A stretch of DNA of 64,000 nucleotides, taken from the NCBI GenBank assembly GCA_030267565.1, contig BRXU01000004.1, positions 977,501 to 1,041,500 of the forward strand, read 5' to 3'. Shown here piece after piece: positions 45,239 to 57,200 of the stretch (the first letter of the stretch is position 1; every line of letters begins with the position of its first letter). The stretch comes from Pleodorina starrii (taxonomy: Eukaryota; Chlorophyta; Chlorophyceae; Chlamydomonadales; Volvocaceae). The translations under genes and the position numbers were made by a program. The notes beneath the pieces were generated by a model. It ran no database searches. It saw nothing but the letters and a program-made list of their open reading frames with translations, and was not told the origin of the DNA.

Positions 45239-47047
45239 CTTCCTTCCTAGCTTGCTTCCTAGCTTGCTAGCTAACTGCACGGGGTTGTGCGCAACCTTAA
45301 CCCCGGATGGCATCGCTCTCCAAGAGCACGAGCGGGAAGTCTCGCTGCTCCTGCGACCTTGTGTGACATGACCTGACACCACCTGACCTGACCTGACACC
45401 ACGACCTGACCGGACTCAGGTGTATGATTGTGGGATTCGTGTGGGCGGTGCCAGCCCTGGAGTGGAGCGCCTCGCGGACGGGATTGTGCGATTGCGTGAC
45501 CGCTGTTTCGCCGCCCCGCCCCGCCCCTCCCAGCCCCTCCCAGCCCGCCCCCGGGTTCTCGCCACTTCCTGCACCGCAGCCGACCACAGGCTGCGGTGCA
45601 CAGTTTCAGAAGCCAAGTTGTACCTTCAGGAAAATCGGAAAATCGAAGGAAAATCGACGGGAGTATTATGAAGGGGCCACTTTGCAGCATGAATCTGGAG
45701 AGGCTGAGGGCTGTATGGAAGCGCGCTGACGAGCGCCATCGGGCAGCGCCGAGTGACTCTTGTCACGTGTCCTCAAGTGACTCATCTTCGGTCGTTGCGT
45801 ACCGACCGACCTGTACCGGGGCGCAGGTGCTACCCTGCTGCCCCACAGGACCCTGTCCGTTTATCCACTCGTCCAACCGCCTCAACATGCGTTCCACAAG
45901 TGGCGTTTCTCTTAGCTTTTGCAGCGAGGACCGCCAGGACAGGACAGCCCCAAAGAATGCCCGCCCGTATGCCAGCCTGCTGCCAGGCCGCGGTGAGCGG
46001 AGACGGTTGGCAGGTCAAGCGTACCATGCCTGTCTTGTGTCATACCGATAATTTTAGTTGACTTATAGAGCCAACCGAGTCAGAGTCCCAGAGACCGGAG
46101 CACCTGCAGAGGACTGCAAACGCGAGAGGCGCGCGCGGACCCAGATGAGAGATCACACATGAGAGAGGAGCTGGCTGTCGGATGCGGGGGCCGGCTTGAC
46201 GTTGTCCGGTTGTCCACAACCACTCGTAGCACCTGCGGCGCTGCACCAGTAATGGCAGCGGCACTGGGCTGCTTTGGAGAGAGCGCGAGATGGGCATGGA
46301 TGGCCGCATTCGTCGCCGTACGATGTAAGCTAGCGGCCGCCAACCGACGGTGCCATGGAAGCACGGTCAGGCTTTAGTGGCTGAGCGAGCGATCACGAGG
46401 GTCCTATCTGCATGAGCGGCAGGCTCTGGTGAAGACGGTAACTTAGGGGTGCGTAAAAGTGGTATGTCGAAAATCAGGCTAACTACAATTTACTCGAGTA
46501 CAGATGTCACTTTCATACGACGACAGGGCAGTTCAGCAGTAGAACGGCCCGCCCTGCGAGAGCGAGCATGAGTGACACTCCGGCAACATGCGGGAATTTT
46601 AAGGGGAAAACACAGAACATGCGGCTTGTCCTGTCAGCACCCATATCAACGTCCGCACTCGCCGGAAGCTTCCATCCAAAAGGACAAGCTGAAGATCCGG
46701 ACGATGCAATTAAGCATAACCACAGTGCATTTATAATTCATAATCCGGTTGCAAAAAAACCAGGGTGGTTGGCGTAGAGAGTTGCTCGTCCAGATGGCCG
46801 ATTTTTACGATCATCGTGAATCTAACTTTTTCGCTTTCGGTTGCAGCGCGGCCCTTTTAGATTAATTCGAGTTAAAGCTCTCGGTTTTAGCTCCTAGCCT
46901 TACCGTGATCTGTGTGCCTCCAAGCGGCTGACCACAGAATCGACAAGGAAAGGGGTCAGGCAGAGCAGACCTCTGGGTTCTGGTTTGTCGACCATCGGAA
47001 CTGCCAGAGGCAATTAGTCCTGTTCTGTCAAACAGCCATCCTGACAA
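45239..47047. other. 3' UTR and intergenic sequence after the ePHD-AAA gene
   Basis: Starts with a GCTTCCTA/GCTTGCTA repeat just after the stop and a CCTGACC repeat (45369-45415). The part from about 46380 to 46900 is the lowest-GC stretch of this area. No open frame shows family character. A TGTAA at 46324 could end the upstream transcript. Confidence 0.4.
46324..46328 (+). terminator. Candidate poly(A) signal TGTAA (ePHD-AAA gene)
   Basis: First TGTAA on the plus strand after the stop at 45238, giving a 3' UTR of about 1.1 kb. Confidence 0.4.
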
Positions 47048-47365
47048 ATGCGGCCGCTTTCTGCGCCAGCTCTTGGTCGCCGGCTAGGCTCGAGCGCACC
47101 GCATCCAGTTGTGATTGCGCCGCGCCTGCGTCAGGGAGTCCTTCGTGCAACACCTCGCCGATCGGTAAACTGTCCAGCGGTGCTGGCTTCCGTTGGCAAC
47201 GTGCAGCTCAGCCAATCCGGAAGTCAGCAAGGGCCGCAGCATGCCTCACTGCTGCATGGGCTGGGAACCGTTGGGGAAGTGAGCGCCGCGCACTTGCCAT
47301 GGCTGCTGCGGCTGGCTCACGTACGCGCCAAGACGTCCGGCGGTGATTCTGGAGAGGCCCTCCAG
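47048..47365 (+). other. Possible orphan exon or gene fragment
   Basis: Open from an ATG at 47048 and ending at CTCCAG before GTGAGC, a consensus splice donor. The C-terminal part (LLHGLGTVGEVSAAHLPWLL) has the helix-like, Leu/Gly pattern seen in helical-repeat organelle proteins, but I cannot assign a family. No convincing partner exon was found. The next candidate coding piece (around 47580-47700) has no clean acceptor. It could be a remnant, an upstream exon of the VWA gene, or chance; the minus strand is also open over part of it. Confidence 0.22.
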
Positions 47366-48225
47366 GTGAGCACGGGCCGTTTTGCCATCATCGTGTTTCC
47401 GCGGGAGCCGGGGTTTTGGGGGAACTTCTGCGATTTCCCCCGGGGCCTTTGCCCACCGACTGCCTAGGCGTGGAAGTTCTGCCACGCCTTCCACCACACA
47501 TGCAATGCCTTCCCGTGTTCTCCTGCATCCCCCAACCTCCTGTTTCTCGAGGACGGCGTTTTCAGTGCGACCAACGGAAATAGAATTGCTGCTGCTGCTG
47601 AGGGTTGTTGCGGAGGGGGGCCTCAAAGCCTACAAAGAGTCGTTTAGAAGGTTGAAGCCCGCGGGCCAGCTGACTGCGCACTCCGCCGGAAAACGACAAG
47701 TGGGCGAAGGAAGGCGCACCGGGGTCAGACAGCGCGAGGCGCGGGGCACCCAGACAGGAACGAGCAAACCTCCCCACGGGGAAAAAAGAGCACACGGGCC
47801 CGCGACCAGGGGGACATTAGCCTCGAGGCTCCCCGGAGTGCGACGGGTCCCGGCCACACCCTTTCAGTAAGCGACACACTGACACACCAGACACCAACAA
47901 CAACCAACAACAACCAACAACAACCAACACACCAACACACCAAACACACGACAACTCTTGGGAAACAACTGAGGAACGGGCCCCTGCCTCTTGAGGCCAC
48001 ATCAGGGCATGCCAAGACTTGCGGAACGGACCAACCAGCGGAAAGCTAGCCCTTCGCAGGCGGCACCTCTGGCCGCGAACATCTATACCAGCTCGGCCGA
48101 AATCATCCGCAGGCAACCGGCGGCCCCCGGACACACCCGATCCTGCCGCCCCAGGGACGCAAAGCTCGCCATACGTTATACTGCGACGGATTGCGCCAAC
48201 ACAATCCACGCCTGCTAGCCGAGAA
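47366..48225. other. Upstream region of the VWA gene
   Basis: Contains an AACAACAACC/AACACACC tandem repeat (47889-47950). I see no further gene. The stretch just before 48226 is probably the 5' UTR and promoter; the ATG context GAGAAATGGCC is strong. Confidence 0.35.
47889..47950 (+). repeat. AACAACAACC / AACACACC tandem repeat
   Basis: Repeated ACCAACAACA units, then ACACACCA units, upstream of the VWA gene. Confidence 0.85.
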
Positions 48226-51200
48226 ATGGCCGCTGCCGTCCTGGCTCCTCCCGGTTGTCTCTCCTGCCCAGACCTCCCACACGCTCTTCCAGCCCTGCGA
48301 CACTCTCCCCTCCCCGCACCCTCCGCTCAACCCAAACCCTCCTCCCCATCACTCCACCCCCTTCACCCCTTCACCCCCTCCCCGCCAATCTTCGCCTCCC
48401 CACCCTTTCATCCTTATAAATTCACTCTTCAATCCCCCCCACCCGCCCGCCCCCCACCCCCACCTCCCCGCTCCTCCCCGCCCCCCAAGGCCTCCTCCCG
48501 TGGCCTGGCCGCCTGGTCCGCTGCGCTGTCCCGCGGTCTGCTTCCCGACGACTGCACTCTGCATCAGCTGGTGGCAGAGGGGGACGACTTCGCTGCCGCA
48601 TGCGCCCACGCCCCCCTGGAGCTGATGGCCTGGCCCGAGGAGCCGCTGAGGACCATGATCATTCGGGCGCTGGCCAAGCTGGGGGTGGGCAGGTGGGTCG
48701 GGGGAAGATAGAAGTACGATGCCGCGGCGAAAGGAAGGGAGGGGGTCGGCAGGTGGGTCGGGGGAAGAAGAAGGATGCCGCGGCGAAAGGAAGGGAGGGG
48801 GGGTCGGCAGGTGGCTCGGGGGAAGAAGAACGATGCCGCGGCGAAAGGAAGGGAGGGGTCGGCAGGTGGGTCGGGGGAAGAAGAACGATGCCGCGAAGAA
48901 AGGGACGGAGAGGGGGGAGGGGACGATAAGCCTTCCATCTTACGGTGCCTTCCCTCCCCCCAATATATAAAGGAGCTTATCACTTCCTGACCACCACCCC
49001 CGTACCTCAGGCTGTGTAAGAAGTACCCGGCGGTTCGTGATGCGCTGCTCAAGAGCGTTCTGGAGGTGGTGGTGCGCTACCACAAGATGCTGGCGGGAAT
49101 TGAGGTGGGTGGGAGGGGAATGGAGGGGTGTGTGTATGTGTTTGTGTGTGTGTTTGGGGGCGGGGGTTAGCCACGGGAGGGTAGGCCGGGGCCCGTGAAC
49201 GGTGAATAATGGCGTAGGTAATGAAATTTACCTACGGGGAGGTGAAGGAGGCGGTGGATGGGTAGAAGCGCAGAAGAAGCCGAAGCGCGACGACGAGGAG
49301 GGAGAGAGAGGGAGAGAGCGGAGGGGGAGGGGGTTCCCGAAGAGGGGGAGGCCTTGAGTTGGGTGAGGGTGGGAGCCGAGGCGAGGAATGAGGGCGAGGG
49401 AGAGAGGGGGCTGCGGCCGGGGAGGCGGGGGGCATCGCCACTGGGGTGAGTACGGGTTGGTGGTGCGTTGTTCGGCGGTGCGGCGGTGCGGCTAGCGTTG
49501 ATGCGGTGGGCGGTTGAACGTTCGAAAGGCGACTGTGCGGGCCATGAGAACTCGGGGGAATGCCGGGGGGAGGGGGGCATGCGGGCGAGAGTCTTGTTCG
49601 GGCATGTGATGTGATGTGTTTTGAGGTGTGCAGCTAATCGCCGGGCCGCGATCTGTGTGTCTATAGCCTCTCCCGCATACCTGGTCGGTGCTTTCCTTCC
49701 CCCCCCCTCTCTCCCATCATCCCCACCTCCATTCGGAGCCTTCTCTCTACCCGACCTCCATCCCTACGGACAGAGAGTCGGGACGACATGAGGGGGGGAG
49801 GGAGGGGAGGGGCGGGCGGTCGAACGCACGCGGCATCTTGACATCATAAGGCTTGACATCATGAGCGACCCGCTGCTTGGTTGTCTGTCATGACGCAGGA
49901 GGAGAGGGAGGAGCGGGAGCGGGACATTCACGGCAACGTGTTCAAAACGGCGGTGGAGCTCCAGGTGGGGTCGGCGGGGTGGGGTGGGGTGGGGGGGCTG
50001 CGGGTTGTGGATGATATAGGGCGGCAGAGCGACGGGCGGTCTGGAGGGGGGTTAGGGTTTCATTCATCGGGCAATGAGGGCGGCGAAACGAGATACGGGA
50101 GGCCGGGAGGCCGGTCAGCGTCAGGAGACGCCCTGGGCCTTACCCTCCCACCTTCTCCGCTGCGGATTTATCTTTATATCCCACCTTAAGAGCTGCGATA
50201 CGGGAACGTCTCCGGTCTGGATTCTTCGGCGGCCCCCGCCAACATATGTACGGTACTACGGTGGATTATGGGGCCGCGGTACTGTGTGCTTCGCCTCCCA
50301 GTGCCCCACACCGGTGCTGCTCCCGTTCGCTCCTCCCTCAACATGAGTGGTTCCCTCAACACGAGTCCTTGAGTGGCTCGGTGCCGAGCGCCGGTGTCTC
50401 CTGGGACACGTCCTCGGCACCACAACCCTTTCCGCCCTCCCCCCGCCCTCTTATCCCTTGTCCGCCCCCACCCCACCCCACCCCACCTCACCCCACCCCT
50501 CCCCGCTCCCTCAGGCCGAGGAGGCCGCCCGGCGAGCCGCCACGAGGGGCAGTCCGGGGGTGAGCCAGGGTCCCCTGGAGGGGAGGGGTGCGACCGACAT
50601 CCACAGGCCTCGAACTTGGAACCTCCCGCACTCCCGTGTGTGTCCGCAACCGCGCAACCGCGCAACCGCAACCGCGCAACCGCGACCGCAACCGCAACTG
50701 CGCCGGACCGGGGGGGAAGGGGAGGGGGCGATGCGCCTCCCCTGTCTGTTTTGGCGCACACGTGACTGCAACGCACATGCCAAAACACGGCACGGCACGT
50801 CACCCCTCGCGGGGTCTACATCCTCACGCTCTCTCCCCCCGCCCCCACCAGTGACGAGAGAGCCCCTCCTTCTTCCCCTCTTTCCCCTCTTTCCCTCTTC
50901 ACCTCTTCACTTCCGTTTCACCGCTGCGGTTCCATACTCCTTTCCCCGGCAAGGGAACCCATTCCCCCCTTCCATTCCCCCCCTCCCGCTCCCTTCTACC
51001 CCTCCCTCCCCACCCTCCCCCTCCCCACCTCACCCCCCCACCCCCCACCCTCCTCATGCAGTCTGGCGGCAAGGCCGTCGCCGCGCCCGCCGTGCTGACC
51101 CCCTCTGAGGCCGCCGCCGCCCGCCTCCGCTCCGCCGTTCTGGCCGCCACCTCGTCTGGTGCCGCCCCCGATAAGGCCACCGCCTTCGCCCTGGTCAAGG

Positions 51201-54200
51201 AGCTGTACGGGCAGTGGCAGGCGCCTGTGGAGACGCTGGGGCGGGCGGGGCGGGCGTTTGAGGGCCTGGAGGCACTGCTGGGGGCGGAGGGGTTTGACCT
51301 GAAGGTGCGAGTGTGTGTGTGTTGTGTGTTCGGGGAGGGGACGATTTCGGTGGGATGGGTGGGATGGGGGTGGGGACGATTTGGGTGGGATGGGTTGGTG
51401 TGGCGCGGGATGGGGTAGGATATTGGAGCCGGGTGACTCTTATGTTGAGAGGGCGGCCCCGGGGTGGAGCTACCTGCAGGGCAAGGAGGGTGTAGGGCGT
51501 GGAGGGGGGGAAGGGGTCGCGGGCGGGGGGTGGCGAGGGCTTGGGGCTGGAGTTTGGATGCGCCTGGGGGGAGAGAGACGGGCCTCTTGAGGTGCGCCTG
51601 GGGGAGGGGGAGAGGGGAATTTGGCGCGAGCGAGGCAGGGGATGGGTGGGGTTGGGGTGGGGCTGGGGTTTGTGGGGGCTGTTGTGCAGGGGTGTGGCAC
51701 CTGTTCCCCCCTTCCCCTTCCATCCCCGCCCGTCCCTTCCAATCCTGTTTATTATTGGCCTTTCCTGGAGTCCATGGCGGCGGCTTCCTGGAGAGCCTGC
51801 TGCTCCAACCCGTACCAAGGGACTGCACTCCGTAACACTCTCAAATCCCCTCCAAATCCCCTCCCAACCCCCCCGCCCCGGGGGGGGACTGCCCTCGGGA
51901 GCACGCCCCCGGTGCCCTGAAGCCCGTCATTCCCCGGCCTGCCCCGAAGCCAGTCCTTGCCTTGCCTTGCCCTGCCCTGCCGGCCGCCTGCCCCCGGCTC
52001 CTGGAAACCTCCTCCCCGCCTCAGCTGCTCCTCCCTCACTTCCTCCGGACCTCCCCTCTCAGATCCCCCGTCATCCAAACCCCCCCTCCCCATCCCGCCC
52101 CCCTCCCCCCCTCCGCAGGGCTCCATTTGGAAGCGGCAGGGCTGGGCGCAGCTGGACGAGCTGAGGCGCAAACTGGAGGTACGAACGCGCGTACGACATC
52201 CGAGGTCCCGTCCCACCCGCTTCCTCTGCCTGCTGTGTTTGTTTGGTTGCACAAAGACCAAGACGGCGATGTGCGAACGCTTTGCACTGCTGAGGACTCA
52301 ACTCACTTCCCGGCGCTCGCTTTCGCTGCTGCGGAAGCGAGCTCCAGCTCCCGTGTGTGTGTGTGTGTGGGGGGGGGGGCGGGTAAAAAGAAAATACCGC
52401 TGCGGAGAAGGAGGAGGGGGGGAACCAAAGAGGAGGTTACCGCCAGGGGGCCGTGTCGCTCGCGCCTGATCCACCACAAGGCACACAAGGCATGAGCGTC
52501 CAGTCGCAAGTCCCGAGGATCACACCTCGCCGCGCTCACGACTCACGACGCGCCGCTATATCGCGCCCTTGAACAGATGTGTTGGAGAATGCATACACCA
52601 GGTGTCATCCCCCGTCCCGCGCCGCATGTGCGCATACGTGTCGTACTGCAAACCCGCCCCTGTCGTACTTGATCAATTATACCGCAATCGTACCCAGTGT
52701 GCCGCAATCGTACCCGCCGCCTCCCATGTGGCGGCTGCACAGGACCTTCGGGAGCTCCGGGACCTGGTCCGCAGCCTGGGCAGGGGAGGGGGCTGGGGAC
52801 CGCTGCGGAGGGCGCCAGTGCAGGTGGGGGAGGAGGGGGGAGGGGGGGACGGGAGGGGGGGACGGGAGGGAGGGGAAGGGGATGAGCGCTTGCGAGCTGG
52901 AAGAGGGGCTTTGGAAGGGAAGGGTGGGGTGGGGTGATGGTGGGAAAAGAGATAGCAGAGAGTCTGCTTGCTGACAGGCCGAGCTGGCAGGGAGGACGGC
53001 GGTGTCCGCTGATGCGGAATGGCTCGCGAGCGAGCGAGGGAGAGGGCCGATATGTGGGGTGGTGGGCTACAGCTTTACAATGCACGCAGCCGCAGCCGCA
53101 GCTCCCCCAAATTCACCTCCAATGGCCGCGGTTCCCCGAACCCCGAATGGATGCCGTCGCCTTGCCGTCAAGTGAACCCCTTCCTGCCTCCCCCTCTCCA
53201 AACCCCCCTCCCCGAACCGAACCGACTGCGGCCAACACCATTTCCCCCTTCCCCTCCCAATCCCGCAACTAATCAGACAGCCGATCCATTCGCAACCGTT
53301 TATGTCATCCGCATCGGCCTCCCAACTCCTCCGCAATGCCCTCTCGCCCCCCTCCCTCCGTCACTCTCTATTCCGCCTCCCTGACCCCCCCCTTCCCCGT
53401 CCCCCTCCCCCTCCCCCCACCCCCGGCTCCGGCCTATACGTGGATAATCCCCCGGCTCGCAGTACCTGGACCTGAACGCCCGGCCGGGTCTGCTTCGCAC
53501 TGTGCTCGAGGCCCAGGAGACCCGGGGGCTGACCCGCTCGGAGGACATCAGCAGACTGCTGCCGGCGGAGGCGGCGCTGCTGGCCAGGGGGAGGCAGGTG
53601 AGGGGGTGCGGGGCGGGGCGGGGGTGCTGGGCGGGGCGATGTGGCTTGCAGGGCCCTTTTTAGAGGATGCGGTGGGGTGGGTGGGCGGGTGGGTGCGGGT
53701 GCTGGGTTGAGAACGCCATTGATCGGAAGCTCGAGAGCAACGCGCACACCCCCGCACCTCTGGCCCCCGGCCCCCTGCCCTGTCTCTTGTTTCATTTCCT
53801 CTCCCTCCCCTCCCACCTTCCCCCTCCCCCTCCCTGGACTGGACTGACAGGTTCGTCAGGCCAAGCTGCTGTTTTACGCCCGGCTGGCGGAAAAGGCGCT
53901 GCAGACGTACGAGCGGGACGGGTGGGGCGAGTACCCCACGCAGGTGGGTGGGGGGGTGGGGGGGTGGCTGGATGGGGCTGGGGCTGGGGATGGGGTTGGT
54001 TTGGCGGCGAAGCAGCGGCGCGCCCGGTCAGGGCAGAGGTTCCAATGAGTCGTTCCGGGGTGTATGGGGGGGAAGGTGCGCTACCGCTACCGCTGTCTCT
54101 CATCTCACCGAACACACCCCCAATCAATCACACCGGTTTGCGAACTTGGCCGGTGTTTTCGCGGGCCACGGGTGGCTGGCCCATCGTCCTTTGCCTGTTT

Positions 54201-57200
54201 CGACCCGTGACCTGGATGCCGCCAACCCCACAGTCCTCAGTCCCTTCGCCGCGTTTCGTATTCTTACCTCACACCCACACGCACCCACACGCACCCACAC
54301 GCCCTCGCTTCTTTGTCCGCCCCCGCAGGTCGAGCCCGAGCGGCGGGAGATCCGGCCCACTGCCGACCGGGGGCCCATCCTGTTGTGTGTGGACACCTCG
54401 GGGTCCATGAGGGGGCCGAGGGAGACGGTGGCCAAGGTGTGTCGGATGGCTGGGGGGTGGGGGGTGCGCGATTGGGTCCTTGAGAGCAGGGGAGGGGCCG
54501 GGGGGGAGGGGCTAGCCTCTCGGCCTAGGTAGTCCACGGCTCCGGTTCCCTCTTTCGGTTCTACGGCTACTACCACCACCACTATTCGACTACCATTGCC
54601 GTTTGTGCTCAGCCCCACGGCACTCGGCTTGTACTTTTTCCACGCCTACTTTGCACTGGGAGCACCTGTTCCTGTTCTCCGCCTACCGCCCCCCTGGTTG
54701 GTTCCTACTCGAGCTCGGGTGCCGCGTGTCTCGCCTGTCTCTCCTACACGCGAAGAGGCACCGCGGGACTGTGTGGGTGGGTGGGGGCGGAGCCCGAACC
54801 CCCCGGCTGAACTTGCAAGCTCGTAATCCCTGCCCTCCGCCAAACCCTTCCCCTCCCCTATCCCCTACCTCCTTCCTCCCCTCCCCAGGCCCTCGCCCTG
54901 GAGTGCATGCGCGCCGCCCGGCAGCAGGAGCGCGGCTGCTACGTGTTTGCGTTCTCCGGCCCCCAGGAGGTCCGGGAGCTGGAGCTCAATATGGATGCGG
55001 CCTCACTGGACAACCTGCTGGGCTTCCTGGAGAAGGTGGAACTGGGGGAGGAGGGGGAGGAGGGGGAGCTGGGGGGGGGCGGGGGAGCTGGGGGGGGCGG
55101 GGGAGCTGGGGGGGTGGTTAAGGAAGAGGTTTACCGCAGCGAGGGGACGGAGACGGCGTCAGCGAGGAGCGGACCCTGAACCCTGAACGTACATGTAACC
55201 TGCTGTGCCCCTCCGGTACACACACCTCCTCCCCCTGACATCACCCTTGCTCCTGCCCCTCCTGCTCGCCCCCCCCCCTCCCCCCCTTCCCTGCCCTGCC
55301 CTCCTCTAGATGTTCAACGGCGGCTCCGACTTCAACGAGCCCGTCAAGCGCTGTCTGGACCGACTGACGGACGCCAAGTGGGCCAACAGCGACATACTGC
55401 TGGTGTCGGGTGGGTGTGGGGGGGGTAAGAAGAAAGATACCGCAGCGGGGGCCGGGGGAAGAGGGGACGGGGGGCCGGGTGGAGGGGAGGGGAGGGGTAA
55501 GGGAGGACGGGAGGGAGGATGATGGGAAAGGAGAAGAGTGTCTTACATCCCCGTGTAGGCCGGCGGCCGCGAAGGGCTCTCGCTTGGCGGGTGGGGCTGG
55601 GTGGGGCGAGGGAGCAACGCTGCGTGCTGCACGGCTGCTCGACCCTGGAGCAGCGGCGCGCGTCCAGCGTTCGATCATGTCGATCGATCTGCGGCCCGCC
55701 CGCGGCCGGGACCGCATTCACGCTGCGACCAACAAGCCTAGCGTATGGGACACACCAGGCCACGCGGCGCCGTGTTTCCACCTTGGAGCCAGGGCCCCAC
55801 CGGCATTTACGGACGTGTGGTGCGCTGAAGCCACAGCTTGTACCCGTCACCCGTGGACTTATTGTCCGGCCGCGCTTACAATGGTGCCGGGGGCGCAGAG
55901 ACGCACACGCTTGAGGGCCCCGCTGTGGGCCCGAGGAGACGGAGCCAGGGGGTGGACGACCATTTCCCGCCCAGTAGCCCGTCCTCTCGAGCCCATACAG
56001 CTGCCCTGCTGCCCACTACCGGTGCCAGACCCACCCGAATCGTCCGCCCCTCCAACCTGTCCCCTCCCCCCCTCTCCCGCAGCTCGATCATCAACGTCCG
56101 CAGTGACTCATTATTTTATAAAGGAGCATATCACTCCCTGAACCCCCTCTCCCCTCCCCTTTCTGCTGGGTTCTGGCTCGCCTACGTCCCTCCGCTGCGG
56201 TCTCTTGTCCATTTTCCCTGCCCTGCTGCCATCCCCTCCCCCCTGCCCCCCCTGCCCCCCCTTCAGACGGTGAGCTGCGTCAGCCCGCCCCCGCCATCAT
56301 GCGCAAGCTGGCGGGTGCCAAGGAGGGTCTGGGTCTGCGGGTGCACGGGCTGGTGGTGGGCTCCCCCGAGAAGAAGCGGGCGGACCCGGCGGTGCTGAGG
56401 GCGCTGTGCACCAACTACCTGCCCAACGGAAAGGTCGAGGTGGGTGTGGGGCTGCGGGGCTACAGAAAGGGGGTGTGGAAGGAGGGTGCGACGGGGTAAC
56501 ATACGGGGGGTGAGGGGAGGCGTCTGGGGCAGGCAGAGCAGCACGCCAGCCCCCCGGACCGCCAGACGCAGCACCCGCCATGGTGTGGAACGAGGAGTGC
56601 GGGCAGGAGCTCCCCAGAACGGCACCCCCTGATGCGTGGCGTTGCGTCCCCTGCCCTGCCCTGCCCTGCGTCGTGCCGCCCTGTCCCCCGCCCCCACCCC
56701 ACCGCACCACGAATTGTCCTCGGCTCTCGCACGCTCCCGCCCCCGCCCCCGTGATTCAGTTATCCCGTCCCGCCTCGCCCCCGTTTATCCCCGCCCCACA
56801 CACTGCCACACCCCCGGCCAGGTGTTGGTGAGCAGCTTTGAGAACTGGGCCTCAGTGCAGGTGGGTGGGTGGGTGGGTGGGTTAGCGGGTGGGTGGGTGG
56901 GGGAGTCCTCCTCCTCCTCCTCCTCCTCCTCGTGGTGGTGGTGGTGCTGGTGGCCGCGCGGCGTCCATCACCGTGTATGTGTGTATGTGTGGGCCGTAGC
57001 TCGTCGGGTGCACCGCCGGGCAGAGGGGCCTTTCACACATGCGACATGAGCACAACCTTTCGCTTCAACCTACTTGGCAGCGCTCCAAGTAACCTCACCT
57101 TCACCCTCCCCCCCCCGTACCTCCCTGCCCACGGGCCCACGTCCGGCCGTGAACCGCGAACCCCACCCGCACCCGTGAACCGTCCCCTCGCTCAACCTCC

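Larger units (their letters stand above)
54373..56439 (+). other. VWA domain with MIDAS site
   Basis: Four exons encode GPILLCVDTSGSMRG (first strand and DxSxS), CYVFAFSG, MFNGGSDFNEPVKRCLD (third MIDAS segment with Ser instead of Thr), ILLVSDGELR (final MIDAS Asp made by splicing G at 55409 to AC at 56267) and LRVHGLVVGS. The metal site is therefore essentially complete. Confidence 0.75.

Noticed and set aside
46568..46777. Small 69-codon protein
   Set aside because: Lies in AT-rich intergenic DNA with no supporting start context, domain or conserved neighbour.
48688..48912. CRISPR-like array
   Set aside because: Units are directly adjacent without unique spacers and begin with a splice donor; it is a tandem repeat in a nuclear intron.
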